From DATHWB01 sp041744795 (GTDB lineage: Bacteria > Actinomycetota > Acidimicrobiia > Spongiisociales > ZC4RG35), in NCBI GenBank assembly GCA_041744795.1, contig JBGTKD010000150.1, forward strand, positions 1 to 14,125: a stretch of DNA of 14,125 bases. The letters run 5' to 3'. The position numbers and the translations under genes are program-made. Below the pieces are notes generated by a model. That model saw only the letters and a list, made by a program, of their open reading frames with translations, had not been told where the DNA came from and made no database searches. This document shows positions 6,872 to 13,015 of this stretch, one piece after another (positions within the stretch are counted from its first letter, which is position 1; every line of letters begins with the position of its first letter).

Positions 6872-7525
6872 TCAGCGCTCCATCGGAGTGGCGTAGACGA
6901 CGACGTTGTCGGTGTAGCTGTTGAGGGAGCGGTTGAAAGACCCACCGCAGGTGATGAGCGTGAGTACCTGTGGTCCCGACTTTGAGAAGACCCGGTCCAG
7001 TGGCAGGTCTTTTTTGTCGTACTGGGCGATCTCGCGCACGATGTGGGTCGTAGAGCTGTCGTCGTCGTATTGCACGGTCACGATCGAGCCGATCGCGACG
7101 TTGGCGAGACGTCTGAATACGCCGTCGCGACCGTTGAAAGCTATGTGGGCTGCGAGGACGGCGGAACCTTCGTCTCGCGGGGTCGGTCCGAAGCGGTACC
7201 ACCCGACCTCGCTGGCTCCCGGAATCTCCATCTCACCGTTGGCTTCGACGCCTACTTCGATGATCGGGGCGTTCGTTATCCCGACCCCCTCCACTGTCAG
7301 GCTGACCGGGATCGGAACGTTCGTCCTGGCGACGTCCGGGTCGTACAAAGCCGATCCGAGGGGGACGACTTGGTCGGAGAGGGCCGAAGCAGGACGCGTT
7401 GTGCTTGTGGTGGAGACCTCGGCGGACGTTGTGATTGTCGAGGAAGCGGCTGACGTCGTTTCCGGATTGGAAGCGCCTGGAGAACAGGCGCTGGCCAAGA
7501 GTGCGAGAAGAAGGAGCCGGCGCAT
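6872..7525 (-). CDS. Class F-type sortase, secreted or lipid-anchored
   Basis: Sortases cut a C-terminal sorting signal and attach surface proteins to the cell envelope. Starting at ATG 7525 gives 217 aa: a basic hydrophobic signal (MRRLLLLALLASAC) ending in a cysteine, which may be a lipoprotein site although its -3 residue is Ala rather than Leu; a low-complexity Ser/Thr linker (about 15-50); then the sortase barrel. The catalytic triad is visible as H127 (AAHIAF), C193 (LITCGG) and R199 (SFNR), with the closing strand DNVVVYA (206-212). The TCGGxFxR pattern is typical of actinobacterial class F enzymes. A longer reading from 7663 would run through the hairpin at 7532-7560 and into the upstream gene, and would put the signal peptide internally, so I reject it. 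The upstream neighbour carries a sorting-type tail and is the probable substrate. Confidence 0.87.
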   Translation of the reverse strand: MRRLLLLALLASACSPGASNPETTSAASSTITTSAEVSTTSTTRPASALSDQVVPLGSALYDPDVARTNVPIPVSLTVEGVGITNAPIIEVGVEANGEMEIPGASEVGWYRFGPTPRDEGSAVLAAHIAFNGRDGVFRRLANVAIGSIVTVQYDDDSSTTHIVREIAQYDKKDLPLDRVFSKSGPQVLTLITCGGSFNRSLNSYTDNVVVYATPMER

Positions 7526-7531
7526 GAGTGA

Positions 7532-7560
7532 GGAGGGGGCGCCAGTGAGGCGCCCCCTCC
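7532..7560 (-). terminator. Perfect 12-bp stem-loop between DUF4397 gene and sortase
   Basis: GGAGGGGGCGCC (7532-7543) and GGCGCCCCCTCC (7549-7560) pair perfectly across a five-base loop. The stem begins eight bases after the DUF4397 stop codon and ends six bases before the sortase ATG. No T-run follows on the minus strand. It could terminate or attenuate transcription of the upstream gene, stabilise its 3' end, or limit translation of the sortase, whose ribosome-binding region lies inside the stem. Confidence 0.6.
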
Positions 7561-7568
7561 CGGTCTTT

Positions 7569-8357
7569 CTAGTTCTCGTTGGTACGGATCCGGCGTGCGC
7601 CGAGAGCGACAGCGCCCGCCAGGCCCGCCGCCACGAGAGCGAACGGAACGCCAGACCCTTCAACGGGGCTGTTGCCCGTGTTCACTGCCGAGGGAGGGGT
7701 TCCCAAACCGGAGATCGCCTCTGTCAGCACGGTCAGTGATCCGCCGTCGAGAGAGCCAACCGCATAGACGATGAGCGAGACGCCGTCGCCAATGGGAAGA
7801 TCGGCCGGGCCGATCACCACTGGCTCGCTGGCGCCCGCAGGCACCACGGTGGCGATGATCGTGCCAACACCCAGGTCAGCCGATGCGCCGTTCGGGTTGG
7901 CGAGGTTGGCGAAAGCGACCACGCCGTTGGCCAGCACGTCCACTGCGGGAGCAGCTGCGGTGTGGCGTACGGTCAGGCGACCCTCACCTGCGGCGGTGGC
8001 CGAGGTGTCGTTGGCGAAGACTCCGAGAGTCGGTGTGCCGTCAGCGGTCAGGTGAGCGATGATCGTGTAGTTGCCGCTGGAGGGCAGGGCCACGTCACCT
8101 CCGTCGATAGCGACAGTGTCTGTGCCGGTCAGACGAACTTCGAGGCCTTCCAGGGTGGCGCCGGCGAGAGCCGACAGATCCTGGGTCTCTCCGAAGGCGA
8201 AGTTTTCGAACACGACATCGCCGCCGACCACTACGTCGACGTTCGTGTCGGGGATGCCGTGGATCAGGTGGATCCTGGCACCTTCCTGTGCCATTGCGGG
8301 CACGACCGAAGCCATCAGCATCGAAGCCGCGGCGAGCAGAGTCCATACTTTGCGCAT
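7569..8357 (-). CDS. Secreted DUF4397 surface protein with C-terminal sorting-type tail
   Basis: This is a 262-aa exported protein. The N-terminus is a classical signal peptide (MRKVWTLLAAASMLMASVVPAMA, likely cut after AMA at 23). The body shows DUF4397-type beta sequence, with ARIHLIHGIPDTNVDVVVGG (27-46) as the first unit and a second unit beginning near RLTVRHTAAAPAVDVLANG. The C-terminus has AVNTG (224-228), a short spacer, a hydrophobic segment (about 237-254) and a basic tail (RRIR). That is the layout of a sortase substrate, with AVNTG in place of LPxTG. The start at ATG 8357 is supported by GAAAGGGA just upstream; an earlier in-frame start at 8384 would put nine residues before the signal peptide. 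The sortase gene follows directly on the same strand. The molecular role of DUF4397 is not known; surface or adhesive function is inference. Confidence 0.85.
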   Translation of the reverse strand: MRKVWTLLAAASMLMASVVPAMAQEGARIHLIHGIPDTNVDVVVGGDVVFENFAFGETQDLSALAGATLEGLEVRLTGTDTVAIDGGDVALPSSGNYTIIAHLTADGTPTLGVFANDTSATAAGEGRLTVRHTAAAPAVDVLANGVVAFANLANPNGASADLGVGTIIATVVPAGASEPVVIGPADLPIGDGVSLIVYAVGSLDGGSLTVLTEAISGLGTPPSAVNTGNSPVEGSGVPFALVAAGLAGAVALGARRIRTNEN

Positions 8358-8360
8358 GAT

Positions 8361-8368
8361 TCCCTTTC
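8361..8368 (-). promoter_or_regulatory. Ribosome binding site of the DUF4397 gene
   Basis: On the minus strand GAAAGGGA lies three bases before ATG 8357. It selects this start over the in-frame start 27 bases further upstream and places the signal peptide at the very N-terminus. Confidence 0.55.
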
Positions 8369-8464
8369 TGTGGGGGTTTGACACTGCGCATACGGAACGA
8401 CCCGACGGGTTGGATGACGAGAAGTCGGGCGGCTCTGCGGGGAGGTGGTCTCTACGAGCCTCGC

Positions 8465-9322
8465 TCAGGCGTTGTAGTCGTAGAAACCTCGACCGGTCTT
8501 GCGGCCAAGCAGCCCGGCTTCGACCATTCGCGTCAGGAGGGGAGGCGACGCATAGAGCGGCTCCTTGAACTCATCGAAGAGTACGTCTGCGACGAGTTTC
8601 ATAGTGTCGAGTCCGATGAAATCGGACAGCTCGAGGGGTCCCATCGGATGGTTAGCGCCGAGTCGCATGCCTGCGTCGATGTCTTCGCGCGATGCGACTC
8701 CCGCCTCGTACATGCGGATCCCGCCCAGCAGATATGGGACCAGCAGCATGTTGACTACGAACCCACCCCGGTCCTTGGCCCGGATGACGGTCTTGCCCAG
8801 TGTTTCTGTGGCGTATGCCTGCGCCCGGTCTGCGACGGTCTCGTCGGTCCTGACTGTTGTGACCAGTTCCATGAGCGCCATGACGGGAACAGGATTAAAA
8901 AAGTGCATGCCGATAACCGCTTCGGGACGTTTGGTGACCGCACCGAGCCTGGTTATGGGAATCGACGATGTGTTAGAAGCGAGAATCGCTCCGTCCGGCA
9001 TCGCCGCATCGAGTGCCCGGAAGATGTCGAGTTTCAAAACCTCGTTCTCGGTGACCGCCTCGATCGCCAAGTCCCGATCGGAGAAGTCGGCGAGATCAGT
9101 GGTGTACGAGATGCGACCGATCGCCGAGTCCCGGTCATTCGAGTCGAGCTTGCCACGATCGACGGCCTTATCGAGGGAGCGGGTAATGCGCGCCAGGGAC
9201 GCCTCAGCAAGAGAAGCGTCAACCTCCATGACCAGCACGTCTGTGCCGCCCTTGGCCGCGACTTCTGCGATTCCGGCGCCCATCTGGCCGCCCCCCACCA
9301 CACCCAGTTTGTCTATTCCCAT
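8465..9322 (-). CDS. 3-hydroxyacyl-CoA (3-hydroxybutyryl-CoA) dehydrogenase
   Basis: This enzyme oxidises or reduces 3-hydroxyacyl-CoA/3-oxoacyl-CoA with NAD(P), in beta-oxidation, butyrate-type metabolism or aromatic-compound degradation (Hbd/FadB2/PaaH type). It is 285 aa, typical of the stand-alone enzyme. The Rossmann loop is GGGQMGAG (10-17). The catalytic dyad is H140 (MHFFNPVPVM) and E152. S119 (SNTSS) and N191 (GGFVVN) complete the active site. The C-terminal helical domain has NHPMGPLELSDFIGLD (224-239) and ends in GRKTGRGFYDY. ATG 9322 was chosen because GGAGAA lies six bases upstream and the glycine loop is then at the usual distance from the N-terminus; the longer frame from 9376 overlaps the ABC gene. 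It follows the ABC exporter gene by 31 bp and is probably co-transcribed with it. Preference for butyryl or longer chains cannot be told. Confidence 0.92.
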   Translation of the reverse strand: MGIDKLGVVGGGQMGAGIAEVAAKGGTDVLVMEVDASLAEASLARITRSLDKAVDRGKLDSNDRDSAIGRISYTTDLADFSDRDLAIEAVTENEVLKLDIFRALDAAMPDGAILASNTSSIPITRLGAVTKRPEAVIGMHFFNPVPVMALMELVTTVRTDETVADRAQAYATETLGKTVIRAKDRGGFVVNMLLVPYLLGGIRMYEAGVASREDIDAGMRLGANHPMGPLELSDFIGLDTMKLVADVLFDEFKEPLYASPPLLTRMVEAGLLGRKTGRGFYDYNA

Positions 9323-9328
9323 GGGTTG

Positions 9329-9334
9329 TTCTCC
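9329..9334 (-). promoter_or_regulatory. Ribosome binding site of the hydroxyacyl-CoA dehydrogenase gene
   Basis: GGAGAA on the minus strand sits six bases before ATG 9322 and decides this start over the one at 9376. It lies in the 31-bp spacer after the ABC exporter stop codon. Confidence 0.6.
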
Positions 9335-9353
9335 AGTATCGAAATCCTCGGCG

Positions 9354-11126
9354 TCATGATCTGTCCAGCGCCTCACCCGTCTGTACTCGCCAGAGTCCGG
9401 CGTACACGCCGTCCAGGTTCACCAACTCATCGTGTGTGCCCGATTCGACGATCCGTCCCTGTTCGAGCACGTGTATGCGATCGGCGTGACGGATCGTCGA
9501 GAGACGGTGAGCGATGACCAGCGTGGTGCGGTCCTTGGACACATACCGCAGCGATCGCTGAATGGCTGCCTCGGTCTCGTTGTCCACCGCTGATGTCGCC
9601 TCATCCAGGATGAGAATCGCCGGGTCACGCAGGATCGCTCGGGCGATTGATACGCGCTGTCGCTGACCGCCCGACAACTTTTGGCCTCGCTCGCCGACGA
9701 TCGTGGCATAGCCCTCAGGAAGGGAAAGGACGAAGTCGTGGGCTTCAGCGGCCTTGGCGGCCGCTTCGATCTCGCTCTCAGGAGCATCCGGCCGACCATA
9801 TGCGATGTTCTCAGCAACCGTTCCGTGAAACAGGAAGACGTCCTGGCTGACTAGTCCGATTGCGTCGCGCAGCGATCGGAGAGTGACGTCTCGCAAGTCG
9901 TGGTCATCGATTGTGATCGTCCCTGAGTTGACGTCCGCGAAGCGGAGGAGCAGCTTGACGATCGTGGTCTTGCCGGACCCTGTTGACCCAACGATGGCAA
10001 CTGTGTTGCCCGGCGGGATTTCGAAAGCGACCTCGTGCAGCACGGGATGACCCACGTCATAGGAAAACGAGACATCCTCGAAGCGAATGTTCGCCGTTGG
10101 GCGGGGGAGCCGAGCCGACCCGTCCACCATTGCAGATTCAGTGTCGAGCACACCGAGAATCCGGTTGGTCGAGGCCATCGACCGCTGGTAGAGATCGAGC
10201 GTCTGTCCGAGGCTTGTCAAGGGCCACAACAGTCGTTGGGTGAGGAAGACCAGCACCGTATAGGCAGCGGGCTCGAGGGTCCCGTCGAGCGCTTGGAAGC
10301 CTCCCACCAGGAGTGTCACCAGGAATCCGGCCAGGATTCCGATGCGAATGACGGGGACGAAGGCGGACGACAACCGTATCGCTGCCCGGTTGACCGTTCG
10401 ATAGCCAGCCGACGCATCCTCGACCCTGAGGCGTTCTCTCCGCTCGGCGGTGAACGCTTTGATGGTGGTGATCCCCCCAAGATTGTTGGCCAGGATTCCG
10501 TTCAGGTCGCCAGCCTGGTTTCGCACAGCCGCATACCGGGGAGCCATCTTTCGTGTGAACCTGATTGATCCCCAGATGATGAGCGGGATGGGGATGATCG
10601 AAAGCAGAGCTATCTGAGGCGACAGAACGAAGAACACCACGCCGACTCCAAGGACGGCGGTGAAGGTCTGGATCATCTCGTTGGCGCCGACGTCAAGGAA
10701 ACGTTCCAATTGGTTCACGTCGTCGTTGAGCACAGCGAGCAGTCCGCCGGTCGAGCGGTCCTCGAAGTAGGAGACGTCAAGGTCCTGGATGTGGGTGTAG
10801 GCATCGATACGCAACTCGTGCTGCACGGTCTGGGCGAGGTTGCGCCACCCGATGCCCTGGAGGTACTCGAAGAGCGACTCGAAGCCCCACACCACGAACG
10901 TGAGAATGCCGAGTACGACGAACTGTGCCCGCACGTCGACGACACCGAAGTTGCTCAGAAATGAGCCTTCTCCGCGGACGACGATGTCGATGGCGCCACC
11001 GATGAGGATCTCCGGGGCTATGTCCATGATCTTGTTCAGCACGGAGTAGACCCCGGCAGCGACCATCTTGGCTCGGTGCGGACGGGCGTAGCGGATCAGT
11101 CGAACGAGGGGTGATTCCACACTCAA
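9354..11126 (-). CDS. ABC exporter, fused membrane and ATPase half-transporter
   Basis: This is a membrane exporter of the MsbA/multidrug type that works as a homo- or heterodimer and uses ATP to move a lipid, peptide or drug out of the cytoplasm. It has 590 aa. The N-terminal about 330 residues hold the transmembrane domain, with hydrophobic stretches near 66-80, 153-170, 172-188, 257-275 and 287-300. The ATPase domain has Walker A GSTGSGKT (380-387), Q-loop Q428, signature LSGGQ (484-488), Walker B ILILDE (504-509) with the catalytic glutamate, and H-loop H540. All are intact. The start is TTG 11126 or GTG 11120; neither has a clear ribosome site. A hairpin at 11142-11160 ends the preceding gene just upstream. 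Only one half-transporter is present, so a homodimer is most likely unless a partner is encoded elsewhere. The cargo is unknown. Confidence 0.92.
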   Translation of the reverse strand: MSVESPLVRLIRYARPHRAKMVAAGVYSVLNKIMDIAPEILIGGAIDIVVRGEGSFLSNFGVVDVRAQFVVLGILTFVVWGFESLFEYLQGIGWRNLAQTVQHELRIDAYTHIQDLDVSYFEDRSTGGLLAVLNDDVNQLERFLDVGANEMIQTFTAVLGVGVVFFVLSPQIALLSIIPIPLIIWGSIRFTRKMAPRYAAVRNQAGDLNGILANNLGGITTIKAFTAERRERLRVEDASAGYRTVNRAAIRLSSAFVPVIRIGILAGFLVTLLVGGFQALDGTLEPAAYTVLVFLTQRLLWPLTSLGQTLDLYQRSMASTNRILGVLDTESAMVDGSARLPRPTANIRFEDVSFSYDVGHPVLHEVAFEIPPGNTVAIVGSTGSGKTTIVKLLLRFADVNSGTITIDDHDLRDVTLRSLRDAIGLVSQDVFLFHGTVAENIAYGRPDAPESEIEAAAKAAEAHDFVLSLPEGYATIVGERGQKLSGGQRQRVSIARAILRDPAILILDEATSAVDNETEAAIQRSLRYVSKDRTTLVIAHRLSTIRHADRIHVLEQGRIVESGTHDELVNLDGVYAGLWRVQTGEALDRS

Positions 11127-11141
11127 AGGCTAACGAGGAAG

Positions 11142-11160
11142 ACCCGGCCGTCAGCCGGGT
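11142..11160 (-). terminator. Hairpin terminator after the 150-aa conserved gene
   Basis: ACCCGGC and GCCGGGT form a seven-pair stem with a five-base loop. It abuts the TGA of the gene at 11161 and is followed on the minus strand by the pyrimidine-rich CTTCCTCGTT. This is a plausible intrinsic terminator, which would mean that the ABC exporter gene has its own promoter or depends on read-through. Confidence 0.45.
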
Positions 11161-11613
11161 TCACCCCGGTCCGATTCGGGGCGTCGGTCCTTCGTCTCTA
11201 GAAAACTCGTGGCCCCGGGACAGCAACGACAGCACGGCGAGGCCGTAGGCGTCCGAGGCAGAGGCTGCGTGGTGGCTTTCCGCACCGTCGGGCAGGGCGA
11301 TCGTGCATGTCCAGCCTCGGCCTGTGCGTTCCAACGATCGTGTCAGATCACCGAGTGCCTCTCTGATCTGGGACTCGGTTGGGAGCCAAACAACGTCCTG
11401 TTGGAGTATGTAGTCCAGGGACCATTCGACGGCGCCGTTGAAGGTGATGGCGGCGATGCCGTCTGCCAAGGGCTGGATGTCTACAGACAGGTCGGCGATG
11501 ACGAACCTTCTCTCATCCAGGTCCCTGTCGGGGATGTGGAAGAAGTCGAATGGCCGGGGGTGCCAGTCGAGGCCGGCTGCCCGCAGATCTTTGGCGAGTT
11601 GAACCGAAATCAT
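11161..11613 (-). CDS. Conserved actinobacterial protein of unknown function
   Basis: This is a 150-aa soluble protein without a signal peptide or membrane segment. The N-terminal part (MISVQLAKDLRAAGLDW), the central segment FNGAVEWSLD (58-67) and the following WLPTESQIREAL (76-87) resemble a short family common in actinobacteria that automatic pipelines often call pilus assembly protein CpaE. It has no P-loop or receiver domain, so the CpaE name is not supported by what is seen. ATG 11613 is chosen because GGAG lies just upstream and the family-like N-terminus then starts at residue 1; the frame is open 11 codons further to 11646. It stands between IF-1 and a hairpin terminator, and its neighbours give no clue to function. 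The recognition is from memory of the family and is moderately sure. Confidence 0.7.
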   Translation of the reverse strand: MISVQLAKDLRAAGLDWHPRPFDFFHIPDRDLDERRFVIADLSVDIQPLADGIAAITFNGAVEWSLDYILQQDVVWLPTESQIREALGDLTRSLERTGRGWTCTIALPDGAESHHAASASDAYGLAVLSLLSRGHEFSRDEGPTPRIGPG

Positions 11614-11653
11614 CGCTCCGACCCTACATACCGTCAGATAGCACATCCCGGAG

Positions 11654-11671
11654 CGCTGGACTTGCCCAGCG
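11654..11671 (-). terminator. Short stem-loop after the IF-1 gene
   Basis: CGCTGG (11654-11659) and CCAGCG (11666-11671) form a six-pair stem with a six-base loop, starting six bases after the IF-1 stop. No T-run follows. It is a weak terminator candidate. Confidence 0.3.
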
Positions 11672-11676
11672 TCAGA

Positions 11677-11904
11677 TCACCGGTAGCGCCAGACGATGCG
11701 ACCCTTCGTAGGGTCGTACGTCGAAACTTCCACGTCTACTTCATCGCCGGGAAGGATGCGGATCATTCGGCCGCGACGCATGCGGCCGCTGGGGCGGGCG
11801 GACACTTCGAGTCCTCCCTCCAGTTCCACGAGGAAAGTTGCAGAACGCAGAACTTTCTTCACCGTTCCACGCATGCGGATGTATTCGTCGTCTTGGTCTG
11901 CCAT
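11677..11904 (-). CDS. infA: Translation initiation factor IF-1, divergent
   Basis: IF-1 is a small OB-fold protein that binds the 30S A site during initiation. From ATG 11904 the product is 75 aa, close to the usual 71-73. The family pattern is plain: GTVKKVLRSATFLVELEGG, SGRMRR, IRILPGDEVDVEVSTYDPTKGRIVWRYR. It departs from typical IF-1 in having ARPSGRMRRGRMIRIL where AHISGKMRxxYIRIL is usual, including one extra residue before IRIL, and in a more acidic N-terminus. The gene stands alone, away from the ribosomal-protein cluster where infA is normally found, so it may be a second copy or a relocated only copy. No Shine-Dalgarno is visible on its strand. A longer start at 11937 would add 11 unrelated residues. 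Confidence 0.88.
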   Translation of the reverse strand: MADQDDEYIRMRGTVKKVLRSATFLVELEGGLEVSARPSGRMRRGRMIRILPGDEVDVEVSTYDPTKGRIVWRYR

Positions 11905-11948
11905 GGAGTCCGTTTCTAAGGAGGTCGTCGGGCGCATGCCCGGCGGGA

Positions 11949-11977
11949 AGGTTAGGGCGCCCAGGTGTCTGCGTCAC
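11949..11977 (-). promoter_or_regulatory. Possible promoter for infA
   Basis: On the minus strand GTGACG (11977-11972) and TAACCT (11954-11949) are separated by exactly 17 bases. They match the -35 and -10 consensus at four and three of six positions. The elements lie about 45 bases before the infA ATG. The -35 overlaps an imperfect inverted repeat (11961-11983). This is a weak match only. Confidence 0.28.
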
Positions 11978-11983
11978 ACCCGG
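11961..11983 (-). terminator. Imperfect hairpin after tdh
   Basis: CCAGGTGT and ACACCCGG pair at seven of eight positions around a seven-base loop, six bases after the tdh stop. The minus strand continues GGGCGCCCTAACCTT, without a real T-run. It could end the kbl-tdh transcript. Confidence 0.35.
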
Positions 11984-11989
11984 AACCGC

Positions 11990-13015
11990 TCAAGACCACT
12001 CCAAGAGGACCTTCCCGGCCTCGCCCGATGCTGCCATGTCGAAGCCGTCTTCGAATGATCCGGCATCGAAGCTGTGGGTGACGACAGCCGAAACATCGAG
12101 TCCGGACTCCAACATCGCCGACATCTTGTACCAGGTCTCGAATATCCGCCTGCCGTAGATACCCCGCACTGTCAGGCCTTTGAAGATGACGTTGTTCAGG
12201 TCTAGTTCCACCGGACCTGGTGGGATGCCCAGGACGGCTACTCGGCCTCCGTGGTTCATCGCCTCCAGCATCTGATTGAAGGCCGGTTCCGCACCCGACA
12301 TCTCGAACCCGACATCGAAACCCTCGGTCATTCCGAGTTCGTCCATCACGTCCGATAGTGACTCTGCTCGGACATCCACCGGTCGGGCTCCTCCGAAAGC
12401 AGGCACCATGGCCAGTCGATGGGGGTTGAGGTCGGTGACAACGACATGGCGAGCGCCGATGTGACGCGCGATGGCAGCACCCATCAACCCGATCGGGCCA
12501 GCGCCCGTAATCAGGACATCTTCACCTATCACGTCGAAAGCCAGCGCGGTGTGGGTTGCGTTCCCTAGAGGATCGAGGATGGCAGCGGTCTTGTCATCAA
12601 TGTGATCCGGAACCGGGAACACGTTGTCAGCCGGGAGGACGACGTACTCGGCGAAGGCACCCGGTCTTGTCACTCCCAGACCGAGATGGTTGCGGCAGTA
12701 ATTCCGTCGCCCACCCCGACAGTTCCGGCAGTGGCCGCAGGTGATGTGGCCTTCACCCGAAACCCGGCTTCCGATGGGTAGGCCTTGCACGTTCTCGCCG
12801 TGATCGGCGATCACTCCCATGAACTCGTGTCCGACGACCATTGGGGCCGGAACCGTCGACGCCGCCCAGGGATCCCAGTTTCTGATGTGGAGGTCGGTTC
12901 CGCAGATCGACGTGTACTTGACTCGGATCAGGACTTCATTCGCTCCGAAGCCCGGTTCCGGCTCGTCGCGCATGACCAGACCCGGCTCGGGTCCTGGCTT
13001 GACGAGGGCTCTCAC
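11990..13015 (-). CDS. tdh: L-threonine 3-dehydrogenase
   Basis: Tdh oxidises L-threonine with NAD to 2-amino-3-oxobutyrate, which Kbl then cleaves. It is a zinc-dependent medium-chain dehydrogenase of 341 aa, the same length as E. coli Tdh. The catalytic zinc site is C38 (CGTDLHI), H63 and E64 (GHEFMG). The structural zinc cysteines are C93, C96, C99 and C107. The segment ILDPLGNATHTAL (146-158) is diagnostic for threonine dehydrogenase. The NAD loop is GAGPIG (171-176). The C-terminal IYGRRIFETWYKM is also typical. The GTG start overlaps the kbl stop by four bases (GTGA), so translation is coupled and the product can pass directly to Kbl. All key residues are present. Confidence 0.96.
   Translation of the reverse strand: MRALVKPGPEPGLVMRDEPEPGFGANEVLIRVKYTSICGTDLHIRNWDPWAASTVPAPMVVGHEFMGVIADHGENVQGLPIGSRVSGEGHITCGHCRNCRGGRRNYCRNHLGLGVTRPGAFAEYVVLPADNVFPVPDHIDDKTAAILDPLGNATHTALAFDVIGEDVLITGAGPIGLMGAAIARHIGARHVVVTDLNPHRLAMVPAFGGARPVDVRAESLSDVMDELGMTEGFDVGFEMSGAEPAFNQMLEAMNHGGRVAVLGIPPGPVELDLNNVIFKGLTVRGIYGRRIFETWYKMSAMLESGLDVSAVVTHSFDAGSFEDGFDMAASGEAGKVLLEWS

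Noticed and set aside
7526..7663. Longer sortase start at 7663
   Set aside because: It would translate through the perfect hairpin and overlap the DUF4397 gene, and would bury the signal peptide behind 46 unrelated residues.
6921..7739. 272-codon plus-strand open frame
   Set aside because: It is antisense to the sortase and the end of the DUF4397 gene, has no recognisable motif and contains the hairpin at 7532-7560.
8401..8429. CCCGAC/GTCGGG stem between the dehydrogenase and DUF4397 genes as a terminator
   Set aside because: There are only six pairs with a 17-base loop and no T-run, which is expected often by chance at this GC content.
8378..9517. 379-codon plus-strand open frame and the overlapping 264-codon frame 8565-9359
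   Set aside because: Both lie antisense to the hydroxyacyl-CoA dehydrogenase gene, whose motifs are complete. Their translations show no domain and are rich in Arg and Ser, as expected of GC-rich shadow frames.
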